A stretch of 64,000 nt of DNA, taken from assembly GCA_032209605.1 (NCBI GenBank), contig JASFXZ010000002.1:54748431-54812430 (forward strand). Direction: 5' to 3'. Position 1 is the first letter of the stretch. Each line of letters opens with the position of its first letter. Below are positions 21,081-32,599 of the stretch, piece by piece. Below the pieces are notes generated by a model that saw only the letters and a program-made list of their open reading frames with translations, made no database searches and was not told where the DNA came from. Position numbers and translations under genes: made by a program. The DNA comes from Mactromeris polynyma. Taxonomy: Eukaryota; Mollusca; Bivalvia; Venerida; Mactridae.

Positions 21081-24000
21081 TTACACAACTTCCAGCAAGT
21101 ATTCCTTTCTTAGATTGACACTACTTATTGAAAGATCTCTAAAGTCATCAATGTTTTTAATAGAAATATATCCTAATTCTTTATAAACATCTGCACATAT
21201 ATCGTCCATTCCTTGAACTATCTTCCAGTCCAGCGTCGTTCTCCACCAGAATGCTGTATCTTTTTCTCTCTGACTATGTTGCTTCTTTGGCGTGAAAACC
21301 GGTAAACTCCTAACGATTGAGTACAATTTCTCGTCCAGACTCATTCCAACAAATCGATAGATGGCTTTCACTTTTTCGAACGGTTCTTCATTCATGTCTT
21401 CGTAGAATAAGAATTTAAATCGATCCGGGTACTTTTGCAAGAGTTTCTTCCCTTCGCGAATGTCGTATAGCATTTTGTCACAAAGTCCTTTAGCGTTGTT
21501 AAGAATTACCTCGTGGGACTTGTACCCTTTTCTTCTGATTCTAGAATTAATAATGGCTCGAGGATCTCGAAATAAGTGAAATGCTTTCAAGTTTTTCCGT
21601 TCTTCCATAATGGATCCAATTAAGTCAGTGCTTAGACGTAAAACTTTTGAAATTCTATGTCTTGCATTTGTGCACAGCATTGGGCCATACTTATGCAAGC
21701 ATGTCTTTAAAGGCGAACCGTGGTTTATACAGTCTCGCATACGTTGCCAGCTCGGACCTTTAAATGTAATGATATATATTATGACAGAATATGCGGAATG
21801 TTGAGAGAATGAGAAACAAATATGGCGAATTTTACATATTAATAACAAACATCTGAAAAATGGCAAATAAGACTGTAAAATAAAATACGACCATCCGAAA
21901 CTATGACTTATGTAAACTAAATACCAATTGAATGAAATTATCGTGATAATTATAATGAAGATAGCAAAACTATCATTTAGTAATAGTAAAAGTTAAGTAG
22001 TCATTTTTCTTCTGCCGAATGTACTCTGCAAATTTGGAGATTATGTTCCTTAGCTTCAGAATGAATAAAACGCTCACAAGTCACAACTCATCAATCAGCT
22101 CACCTCCATTTGTAACTTGTTCGTTCGTTACCGAAACTTGAATTTGGAAGTCATCGAACAGACAGTCATAAAAATTGTGCAATATATTCCTTGCCATTTC
22201 CAGAGAACCCTTGATACTAAAATTGAAAGAAATAACGAAAACAAGTATTACTTATGTCGGCTGACGGAAATTAGTTCTTGCTGAACTATGTCCCTTTCTC
22301 AGTATTTGCGTAAAACTTAACATTAAAAGATACGTTCGGAATATCCAAGAACACATGTTCCTATGATTTCACTCGGTTAAATTTATTAGTTATGTTTGTT
22401 ATTTATTGTAAACAATTACAAAGAGATAATTTATTCGGTAGAGACGGCGTACGCATGCAGTAACAGACTGTTAAGTTACATAGTACTCAAACTGCTAAAT
22501 TCTGTATGGAAATAATTCTTTCAAAGGCTATTGTTTTAAACAATGTCATTAACCTCTTGGTACAGTTGGTACAGCGAACACCATATTCACAAAACAACAC
22601 CTCCTCATACAGTTTAAGTGGAGTTCATTAGGTGTAAGGTCAACCATCTATTGGAATGGGGCGATAAGGAATTGTCCGGCTGACTATCAAAACCAATTGG
22701 GGTGAGTAGAAGGGGGAACAAATAGGGGGAAATCCATTACAGGACAATCTCAGAAAACAAGAAGACCACAGTCAGAAAGGGAGCCAATGAACATTATATC
22801 AGGCCGAAGAATCATATAAGGGGAGAGGGGGGTGGGTGGGGGGCTTATTATTTCTATACAACCATAAAGGACAATAAATGATAACCACACATCGATTTAC
22901 AGCATTGGAACTGACAGTAAAATACTAGGGGTTAACAGCTAGCTAACTTCACACTGCACAACTGTATGGTAAGTCAAGTAGTTTTGAACATAAATATTGC
23001 AATAAAACCCCTTGGCGATATGATCGTCATGACCCCTCACTGGTTATACATGATACTATACCGATGTTTGAATAATTCGTATCGTGCAAGAAATATGTTG
23101 GTGAATATACAAAATTGTATTCCAATTATATCAAGAGAAATATCTTACTGATTCATGTTGTCATAGAATGTCTCGTCAGTCGTATTTCCAGGTTCAAGGT
23201 GTCTGCAAAATAATGGTTGACATAATCAACAAATTACATTGTTCTGTTTAAATTGTACCACTATTCTGTCGGGCGACAAATTACGTATACTCCTACTTTT
23301 AGCAGAAAATCTAGCAGTCTCAATTTAAGTATAAATGTAAGTACTTTACATACAAGTTACCTACAATAATCATATATAAAATAATATAAGTGAGCTGTGG
23401 ACAACGTCTGTGTAGCAATATAAGTGTTTTAGTAACTTATAATGACACGTATTACATATCCATGGTATAATTCTTTGTAACAATTATTGTACATGTAATA
23501 TTAACAATAAAGAATAGCCGAGATATACAGCAACATGCTTACCGACACTCATATCTATCAGATCTACATAATGTAGAGTTTCCTCGCCAATACACCCAAC
23601 GTGCAATTGCCCACAATGGTTCATAGAGGTAGAACGTATCGTCTCGAGATCCCAATACAATCCCTGAAAGAGTACTACCACTGCTCATGTAACTGTTCAA
23701 CAGCACGTCATAGTTCTTCACTGAAATGAATTAAACAAAATGACGTCGACCATCCGTCTCAATTTTCGACTGAATCGACAGAACGGACATCGACCCATAT
23801 GCATTTCGAAAGTATGCATTATATTTTTACATAAATATTCAGTTTATATGATTCTTTGGAATGTTCGTTTTTATCCCCCTTTCTGTTTGTGGTCAACCTA
23901 TATTCCTGGCTTCTCATATAATGGATTCCGTTCCCCCTTTTTGACCCCTCCTCTCCTGAACTGTTTTGGATAACCCGCGGGACAATTCAGGACTGGTTCC

Positions 24001-26417
24001 CCCATCCTCATAGATGTTTTGCCTTTACACCTCCTCAACACGTAGTACTTGTATGCTGATGTTTCCCTGAGATCTGTGAGGTGAAGCATTGTTTTGTGAA
24101 TGCGGCGTTTCCTGTGACAACTTATTCGTTCCATAATAATATATATAACATTGTCATAATGGAAGATACGGTGTAGTACTATTAGATACGCGTCATAGTG
24201 TTCAAAACTGCCTAAATCACATTTGGGTCGCCTACAAACCTTGAATTTCAGGCATTTTCATGTCCACATTCGTCTGATCTGAAAATAAATATGATTGCCA
24301 AAATAAGTATATTTGGGTCTTTAAACAATGAGAATGTATTAGAATCTTCCTCATTATCGGCATGTTTTTACTTAATATAATAGATTGGAAGGCAATGCCA
24401 CGGTTCCTCTCTGATGCATGTGGGGAAGTTATCATTTTTGTATGACAATAGTTATTCTTGTTGAACCGAGGAACACTAGATTGAATGAGTATCGTCTATA
24501 TTACTGAAACAATGACTAAATTGGCATTCAAAGCAACGGTAACACAACTAACTGGGAAACAGAACACTGGGAGGGTTTTCGATGGTCTGCAAGTGGCAGG
24601 ACTAGTAAATCTTAATAATTGTAGTATTTTACGGACGATATCACGAAATGATTTTCATAATGTTCAAAACTGCAAATTTGCATTACCCTTGATTTCCGGT
24701 TTCTTCGTGTGTAACACATTCGTCTGATCTGAAAATACAGCTGAATTTGTTAGGGCTTCAAAATGATGTAAATGTACACTCAGCACATTCACGAATAACG
24801 CACTGTTTGAGATTTCTTAATTTTCATTACAATGACTTTTATGATATAAGAAAAGAACTTGAAACGATATTATTTCATGTGTACGCAACATGTATATTGC
24901 TAAATTTCATGACAATCGACAAGTATTTTCATAAAAAATGATTTTCAAAAGTATGAAATGAAATTTAAAGAAGTGTGGTTGGTAAAAAATGTGCGCTCTT
25001 AAATGTACTGAATATATTTTCGATGTTTAAATATTTCTTCATGATTGTTATTGAATGAATCGAAGATTAAACAATAGCGGTACAGAATCTCAATAATTAA
25101 TATTAAGTAATTTTAATTTCGTGTATGTAGTATGTACATGCATATGTTACCAAATCAAACTACACGTACATAAATCTTTTTGCATTGCAGCACGACGATT
25201 AGACCATACGGGATGCTTTTCGGTTCCCATTAAACATTTATTAAACATGTCAAAGGTGTTCTTTCGTTGGCAGAAATGAACTTCGATGAGAACGATCAAG
25301 TGTTGAGAATGAAGGAAGAAATATCGTACTTGTATTAAATCAACTCGACTACTTACTGTTATGCATTTGGCCTCGGTTGTAGAAGTAGCACATTATTCCT
25401 GAAAATACTAATAACATGTGATTCGTTTGTTCTAAACATTGCGGCCACTAAAGCCGAGAAAGCAGTGTAGTGCAACTCGTGAAATATAACAGTCTCCGTG
25501 GCCGAGTGGTTAATGCATCCGCCTTGGGAGCAGGAGGTCGAAGGTTCGAATCCCGTGAGCGGTCCATTCTGATATGGCCGGTTGGTGAGCCGCCAGCTAG
25601 TTATATAATGGTTACCGTGCGCCTATCTACCTGGTGCCTGGCATTAAAGGATAGGAATTGGGAAATAAATGTGCTCAGAATGTAAGTGTCTCATAAGTCA
25701 GAAATGGCTGGCACTTTAAGTAGGGGTGACACTATAGTAAATTTATAAACACTTTTTTATATCACAATTCCTGATATTATAAGTTACATAAAATATGAAG
25801 AAAACCACAGGAAATTATCACGATTTATCGCCCTTTATCCCCTCTAGAGTTATACTATTTCATATCTTTATAATACATGTATATCAATTCAAACATTGCA
25901 ACTGATACGGCTGCTGTCAATCAAACAAACATACGAGCTCCACGTAATGCAATATCAAAACAGTTTTTATCTTAAAAGATTTCGGGTTTAACGCAATTAT
26001 CCAAAAGTATTTCCAATATTTACAACAGCAATAAATTGTTCTTGTGCCAATCTCTCTTTACAAAGTAACGAGAACATTTGTGCTGTATTCTTGTATCTAC
26101 GTATCTTTTTATCTTTTGATTCTATTAAAACATTGTTCTGAATATATCGAAGAGAAATATGGCTAATATGGATTAAATGAATGGGGTTAACCGTCATTTA
26201 ACTGTAGTAGACCTATCGATTGACACGTGACATTCATGAAGGAAGTTATTAAAGCACAGATAGAGCTTATAAGCCCAGTGAGGAGTTTAGGAGCTTACAT
26301 TTCCTACATAAATCAGACATGCAAACACATGAATTAATTCTTACCAAATGTACATATTGCTATAAATGGAATCCATTTATTTTTCTTCAAGATCCTCAAG
26401 TATCGAGTGACGTTCAT
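21081..26417 (-). CDS. Carbohydrate (Golgi) sulfotransferase, type II membrane protein
   Basis: Eight coding exons join in phase: 26417-26345, 25398-25357, 24728-24687, 24278-24240, 23720-23543, 23202-23149, 22216-22104 and 21757-21081. They give 405 residues, the usual size for the family. A short basic tail is followed by a signal anchor (about residues 15-31, WIPFIAICTFGIMCYFY), then a stem encoded by three tiny exons. The catalytic domain has a 5'-phosphosulfate-binding region at 76-82 (YMSSGST), followed by FYLYEPLW at 95-102. The 3'-phosphate-binding motif is FRDPRAIINSR at 243-253. Family knowledge: it transfers sulfate from PAPS to sugars of glycans in the Golgi (CHST1/3-like, Sulfotransfer_1). 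The acceptor sugar cannot be told. The usual R-[TS]-G-S-S loop is changed to M-S-S-G-S-T, with no basic residue just before it. A 3' splice site at 26492 marks a 5' UTR exon boundary. Confidence 0.88.
24240..24728 (-). other. Duplicated small exon in the sulfotransferase stem
   Basis: Exons 3 (24728-24687, 42 nt) and 4 (24278-24240, 39 nt) are both phase 1-1. Their acceptor side is identical (TTCAG then ATCAGACGAATGTG). They encode QTNVLHTKKPEIK and QTNVDMKMPEIQ. Intron sequence after both (GTTCAAAACTGC in plus orientation, at 24200 and 24662) is also shared, which shows a tandem genomic duplication of roughly 450 bp. Either exon, or both, can be included without changing the frame. Confidence 0.75.
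25492..25690 (+). mobile_element. tRNA-derived SINE in sulfotransferase intron 1
   Basis: The head (25492-25566) is close to a real tRNA, with GTGGCCGAGTGGTTAATGCA (A box) and GGTTCGAATCCC (B box). A GCGGTCCA end follows. The body continues TATGGCCGGTTGGTGAGCCG and ends near GGGAAATAAATG. It could be misread as a tRNA-Ser or tRNA-Leu gene. The body and the incomplete acceptor pairing point to a SINE. Confidence 0.7.
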
Positions 26418-26529
26418 TGTGTTTTATAGAACAGTATCAAACAATTCAAAGACTTTTCTCCCTGGTCTATTTCTGTCGTATTCTGTTTGTGCTGAAATAT
26501 AGTTGTAGTAAAGTAAAAATCCAGGAATA

Positions 26530-27340
26530 TATACTCATTATGTTTCATTCCGTACTATTACCCTGACGTTTTTCATCGGGTGATAGTTACTACCACATGG
26601 CTAAAAATGGACGATTTGGGTTTCCCAAGTTCATGATGGTAGACGATTATTGAATTGCATTGTAAATCAGTAACTTTCGGCGCTTGCAATTATTCCAAAC
26701 GACAAAATGTTACAGTTAGTCTTTACGCTTACCGTCTTTGCTTTGGCGACGACCTACTCTATGATCGCGATCATTCACAAAACGGAAGGCATGTGTCTCT
26801 TCTTTTGTGTTTTGCCAACCTTGCTGCTACTTTAACCAGGCCCGTAGCTGGGCATACACACGTACGCCCGTGCATATCATCATTTTCAAAAGTCGAAAAA
26901 CTAAATACTTTAAATCAGCATTTAAAATCGAAGGCTGAGGGGGATGAAGGGTTACAGCGCAGCTATTGAACTATACGTACATATATTGATTGACATTAAC
27001 CATGTACAAACAACATCGCCATTATTTTAGATATGGAATATAACTGTTTCTTAAAAGTTTAATCATATACATGTAATATGCTATTGAGTTATACTGGACT
27101 GGAACTTCATGTGTTCAAATAGAAAAGAGAGCATTTTATCAGTAAAAACTAAACTTAGGGTAATGTCCTTATCATGCAGATGTGAAGTTAAATTTAGTCC
27201 AGAACTACATTATTTGTATCATACGAACATTAGCATTTCCAGGAATAGAATAGTTATGTATTAACATATTTGACAGTTGTTGTGTGCATACGCTTTATTA
27301 TCACCAACGGACAGACGAACTGACGGGATCCTTTCAGACA
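26530..27340. other. Intergenic, weak repeat traces
   Basis: A CCAGGCCCGTAGCTGGGCAT stretch at 26837 resembles the start of the CAGGGGCGTAGCCAG element at 59515, but no matching right end was found. No gene is supported here. Confidence 0.4.
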
Positions 27341-27345
27341 AATAA

Positions 27346-27751
27346 TTGTTTAATATGCTGATAATTAAATGGGAGGTGGTGCGTGACATTTATGCCTCGT
27401 GTGCATCTGATGTGACCAACGACATTGACCAGTTCTGCACCGAGATACGTCGATGGCAAAGACGCTGCCAGACGGTAATGGAGGACCCAATCGACTGCCT
27501 ATTGAAAGCGTTGGGTCAGGCAAATAAGGAGTTCTACCCAAATGTCCGTCAGCAACCTGTGTCAACAGCAACAACAGAACGGTCCTTTAGCACGATAAGA
27601 CATATTAAGACCCATTTGCGAAGTACGATGACCACTCGGTGGTCTTGGTCTCCTCAGTATCCATAGAGAGAAGGAGATAGATAGCGAGGCAGTGGTTGAA
27701 ATATTTGCCAGGAAAAAGGAAAGACGCCTGGCTCTTTTATATAAGATTTGA
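27346..27751 (+). pseudogene. hAT-family transposase C-terminal fragment
   Basis: The frame contains VSTATTERSFSTIRHIKTHL, the hAT dimerisation signature, preceded by an acidic linker. A single frameshift near 27640 restores GLGLLSIHREKEIDSEAVVE and IFARKKERRLALLYKI before TGA at 27749-27751. The catalytic RNase H part is missing. It most resembles the ZMYM/THAP0-like hAT group that is common in invertebrates. The part from 27600 onward is also present, inverted, at the right arm (ending 40315). Confidence 0.8.
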
Positions 27752-29087
27752 ACGTGCCTAAGCTACACTCATTTAATGTATATGGCTTACGTTTTAATGA
27801 GGGTAAACATATGCCGTTATACATGTAATGTATCATTTTAGTATAAATAGAAATACATGTACAAACCAACTTTATGTTTCTGTTATCTTTAGTCGCTCTG
27901 TTCCATAATGCCATCTTTAATTGAGAATTTGAACATTGATGACACTATGCGCGTCAGTTTATACTGACTTTACTATAATGCTATGTAAAAGTTTGTTTTA
28001 TATTGCTGTGAATGTTGACGGACGCTGTATGTTTTTAATAAATGGTCCCTATAATAAATGAAAATTTCGACTCCGTTTATAATTATCAAACTATATCATT
28101 TAACCTTAAACGTGTTTGGTGAAAAAATCCTCTGAATATCCAAAACACGTTCAGAGTTCACCATTTGTGCTCGACTATTAAAAAAAAATCCCGGGGAGGA
28201 CCCCCATGTCCAACAATATCGCTTATCGCATCGGCCAAAAATCGATATTTCCAGTCGTATTATTTGCATTGATTAGATGGGGGAACGCTACGTATGCATT
28301 ATGATTATTTCTTTATGTTTTAACATATTCAAAAGTTTCAACCAGATTTGGAAACCGCAATGTATCGTCTTTTCAATCGTATAAAAATATTGATATTTTT
28401 TAGATGTTTAGCCAGGGGAATTTACAGTTTTCTTGAGCCACCCAGTTTCTTATTTAAATCATTGTGAACGGTGCGTTTTTCCTGGACGTCCGACGTGTTT
28501 CAAACAGTGAATCATTATTTTAACTTATCCTTAGACGGGAATTCAAAGTTTCAAGCAGCGTATGTTAGGACAGTTTATGCTTGTTCAAACGGTGCCAATT
28601 GATGTAATTTATTATAAAATCAAAATGGGGGAATTTAGAGATACATAAAGTACCTGTCAATGTGAAGATTGTTTCCGTGATATCTCACGGAAAATCACGA
28701 AGATCAGCGAACATATAAACCATATGTTTATATGTCCGTGACTCGTTTTAAAATGTATGTGGTGTATACTTGATATTCCACTAATACCATGAACTAATAA
28801 AATTCATTTATTATTATCATACAGAAGGATTTATAAATCTGTTTGAATAATTCGGAATAGCAATATAAAATGGTTTATGTCCATGGTAACATAATTAAAT
28901 TAGTGAATTTATGAATTACACTCCGTGAGAGTTTACTTTGCGACTTATTTTATCTGTATAACACTTCAATCGAAAACGTTACATCGTTTAAATATTTAGG
29001 TATACACCTTTTCAAGAACAATAGTTGGTATCGAACCCAACAGCGAATAGCGAACCATGCATCATTTCCTTTACACAACCTATTTAC
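27600..29087. repeat. Left arm of a ~1.5-kb inverted repeat
   Basis: The arm runs from ACATATTAAGACCCATTTGC to CACAACCTATTTAC and matches 38755-40315 in inverted orientation, with few differences. It contains the hAT tail (27600-27751), about 1.2 kb of non-coding sequence with the palindrome-like ACATATAAACCATATGTTTA, and the beginning of a LINE fragment. The sequence diverges abruptly at both ends. Confidence 0.85.
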
Positions 29088-29970
29088 AATTAATAACGAA
29101 ATTGAATTACCAATATCACAAAAATCCAAACTATTTGATCCCTGGTAACTCCTATACTTAATTATTGTGCCGAAATATGGGCATATTGCGAATCACCAAA
29201 CATAGAAAATATCCACACCAAATTTTGTCGTTAACTACTTACTGCTCGAAAATCTACAAACCTAGAAACACTGTATGGTGAATTAGGAAGAATTCCGCTA
29301 GCTATCCATAGACAAATACTAATGATTAAATACTGGCTCAAACTATTAAATTCAGACCCGAACACATTACTCTTTAAAATATACAACGTTCTTAAAAATA
29401 ACGCCGATAACGGTAACAACTACCACGGCTCCAACTGGGCTTACCATGTCAAACACACACTAGATTTATGGGGACTATCACATTTATGGATTAATCAAGG
29501 TCGAATGCTCATCACACTGAATCCAATCAAACAAAGAATACTCGATATGTATTATCAAAGTTGGTATAGTAAAATAAGTAATTCAAAACAGGTTACAGTG
29601 TTACAGCATTTTTAAACACGAATTTCAATTTGAAAATTACCTAGATTTCATTAAAGACAAAAGTTATCGAAATGCTTATACAAAATTTAGAATTTCCGCA
29701 CACAGCTTACAAATTGAAGTAGGCAGACATAATAATATTGAAAGACAAAATCGTCTGTGTCAGAATTGCAATGGGAATTCTGTCGAATCAGAATTTCATT
29801 TCACTCTTATATGTCCCAAATATAGAGAAATCCGAATCAAATACTTAAAACGGTACTATTGCCAATGGCCCACACAACAAAAGTTTGAGAAATTACTGAC
29901 AGATAGTAATAAGAATACAATATTACACCTAGCGAAGTACATATACTATGCTAACTTAACAAGAAACTGA
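28970..29970 (+). pseudogene. LINE ORF2 C-terminal fragment
   Basis: After a reverse-transcriptase end block (ENVTSFKYLGIHLFKNNSWY) come LETLYGELGRIPLAIHRQIL and IKYWLKLLNSDPN. A frame change near 29600 follows, and then a zinc knuckle CX2CX9HX4C (CQNC, H and C in QNRLCQNCNGNSVESEFHFT). TGA is at 29968-29970. One in-frame stop lies near 29233. This layout is typical of non-LTR retrotransposon ORF2. The clade is not determined. The RT catalytic part is absent. Confidence 0.8.
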
Positions 29971-30661
29971 TTTTTAACTTTACTTTACAATTATCTCTTG
30001 ACAATGCTTGCGTATAATAATAGTGTACAAATGTTTATATCCTATTTATACTTACAATTGTGTACCATAGTTAAAGTAATTGTATAATTGTATTATCGTA
30101 AATCAAACTAGAAGCTGGCATTCTTCTATACAACTACTGTATTTCTAAAGAGTAATCATGTACTAGTTTTTATTATAAACCACTATGTTAAATACATGAT
30201 ATATTTTGTTATTTTTTAGTAAAGTATCCTGACCAATAATTAAACATATTAATTAATAACACGATTAGAAAAATCATTATCCATATTGTAAAAACAAAAC
30301 ATGACTATTGCCTTTCAACCACATGAAAAATATAATAATCCTTTCTTTGTATAACTTAGAAAATCACTTTCAACACTCCTTGTTGTAAATACATGTAGAC
30401 GGGCATATATTGGTTACGTTAGAACTGTGCACTGGTGTAATGGGCTCGCGCATGCGCCGTATTAACCGTTAGTCTGGATTACCTGCCTCTACCACTATAT
30501 TAACCGTTAGCTCTCGGATATTACCGTACCACTTGGTTACTCTACGTAGTTGGCCGAGGTTTTCGAATGGCGTTTCAATCTCCCACGCAAAACAAATATG
30601 TCATATTTAATAATACTAATTGTTAATATTAATATTATCAAAATATAATCATAATACAAAA

Positions 30662-30771
30662 CTGTGGCGAATCGTTATACAACTGTGGCGAATCGTCATA
30701 CAACTGTGGCGAATCGTTATTAAAATGTGGCGAATCGTTATGTGGCAAATCGTTATTGTGGCGAATCGTTA
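30662..30771 (+). promoter_or_regulatory. Six copies of a GTGGCGAATCGTTA motif
   Basis: Copies start at about 30664, 30684, 30704, 30726, 30742 and 30757, spaced 16-22 bp. One has CAA for CGA and one has GTCA for GTTA. They sit just upstream of a likely 5' exon ending at a GTATGT donor at 30856, after GATCGATCCTCGATAGTTTG. A clustered transcription factor site or a simple minisatellite are both possible. Confidence 0.5.
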
Positions 30772-30779
30772 GTAATACG

Positions 30780-32598
30780 CAGTAATCTCCCCTTAAATCG
30801 GTGTGTCAAAACAACGATCGATCCTCGATAGTTTGCAGAATAAATACTACTTCAGGTATGTGTTAAATATAATCATTCAATCATATTATAAAATGTATAC
30901 GCATAAACATAATCAAAAAAATGCATATTGTATTTGAAGTGATAAGATAATATGAAATAGTTGTACTTTCAGTTTCAGTGTTACTCCAGGTGGGTGGAGT
31001 GAATAGTTTAGATTTAAAAATGATTTTTGCTGATTTTTCTTATTCGCTGATATTATTCATGATTTTTAGTTGCTTTATATAAGAACACAAATTCTTATGC
31101 GCACTGAATTACTTGCCATGGTAGCTTTTGCAAAGTCTGCCAGGAGCCTTTAGTTCTAGTCCAGGTTGAGCCACATTTTTGTTAAATCTGTCTACCCACT
31201 AACCGTTCTAGAAACTTCTACTGTTTAGTCTTTTATTCAAACATTTTGTGGATATTAAATTTGTGACTATAGGCCTGTTTTAGCCAAATTAAATTGTGCA
31301 TTAACTAATGTATTTAAAAATGTAGTTGCTATGTAGAACAAATGTAGCTTGACCATTGTTTAATTTAATTTCAGAAATAACTCCAGTTAACTAAAAAAGG
31401 TGCCTTTCTGGTCGCGGTCGCCTCCTTCATAGTATGCAGGATAAACATACAAGCATGTATATGCTTACGCCAAAACCTGTAAGTATTTTAGAAGGAATTT
31501 GTCTGGGTGAACTTAATAACTGCATTAATAATTATAATCCATTAATCTCACAGCCTAAAACCTTAGCCTATAAATATGTTACAAACAAAGAATTAATGAA
31601 TATTTATAAAATTTTACCCATGCAGTCAATTGGAATACCTTTGCTGTGAATTTTGAGTACAAGTCAACTGTTAGTTGTCCACTTCATGTTTTTGTCAGTG
31701 TCAGAATTTAAAGTTATGATTGGCCAATTTCAACCCATTTTGCAATGAAAATATCCCAGTTTCCATTTAAGCAGCTTTAGCTTGACCACATTTAATTAAT
31801 TTTCAGATAATTTTTTACATTTCATGCAAGTGAATACATTTGTGTAACATAAATTATGTTGTTTTCCATTCTGAAAACAGAACAGAACAGTCTGCTTTAG
31901 AGTTTAACTTTTTTGCATAAACAATTTTCACACAGGTCTTGAGAAGTCTTTTAATTTGATGCCTACTCCTTGAAAACTACTTGAATTTGTAACAGCCAAA
32001 AACTCCTTGAAAAGTAAATGATTTTTGACAAATAAGTTTTGGTAAATTCCTCTTGACTTCTCCTGCTGTGAATAGGAAAAGGACAAAAACAACATTCCAA
32101 CAATGATAAAAAAAGATGTACTAGTCATCTATACAATATTTCTGATAACAAATAATTTAAAACATGTACTTAACAATTTTAAACATCATTCTTATAATGT
32201 TGTCAAATAAGTGATTGGTATGGTTTTTATAATCTGTAAAAAATCTAAATGCTGAGATTTTAGTTATTGTGAAGTTATGGAGCAAATTAAATAATACTAA
32301 CTTAGTAGTCCAAATCTGTCAATATTGTGATAATGCATACTTTTAAGTAAGTAAAATCTTCACATACGACAGTATAAAATGTTAACCGAAGTATTCAGAA
32401 TTTCAATTGTGATAATATTATCAATTCCCAGTATAGAGGCAAGCCTTTTCTTATTTAAATCACCTGCACAATGCCCATTCTTACATAATTACATATTTTA
32501 TTTTGAATAGAATGAGCCATCCGTTTGTTGTTGTCGAGTTTGTCCTTGATAAGTCAGTAGGGGTTGTGCACTGCAGCTGTTTGGAAGATAGCCATCAG
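30780..32598 (+). CDS. 5' exons of an unidentified gene (partial)
   Basis: I infer a non-coding exon ending at 30855, an exon at 31376-31478 (TTTCAG acceptor, GTAAGT donor) and a first coding exon at 32511-32598 with ATG at 32512. The coding part gives MSHPFVVVEFVLDKSVGVVH and CSCLEDSHQ, ending in phase 0 at GTAAGA. The start looks like the N-terminus of the VVEF...VVP proteins that carry BEN or DUF4806 domains in molluscs, but this is a weak match over 29 residues. A short upstream ORF begins at 31434. I could not find downstream exons before the right inverted arm at 38.7 kb, so the gene may be truncated, or its exons may be too small to spot. Confidence 0.4.
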
Positions 32599-32599
32599 G

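Noticed and set aside
25492..25566. A functional tRNA-Ser or tRNA-Leu gene
   Set aside because: The A and B boxes are good, but the acceptor stem does not close and a SINE body follows directly.
29322..29615. Plus-strand 97-codon ORF as a host gene
   Set aside because: It is the thumb and linker region of a LINE ORF2, shown by the LYGELGR block before it and the zinc knuckle after it.
30662..30771. A CRISPR-like array
   Set aside because: The repeats are 14 bp with 2-8 bp between them and the genome is animal; there are no spacers.
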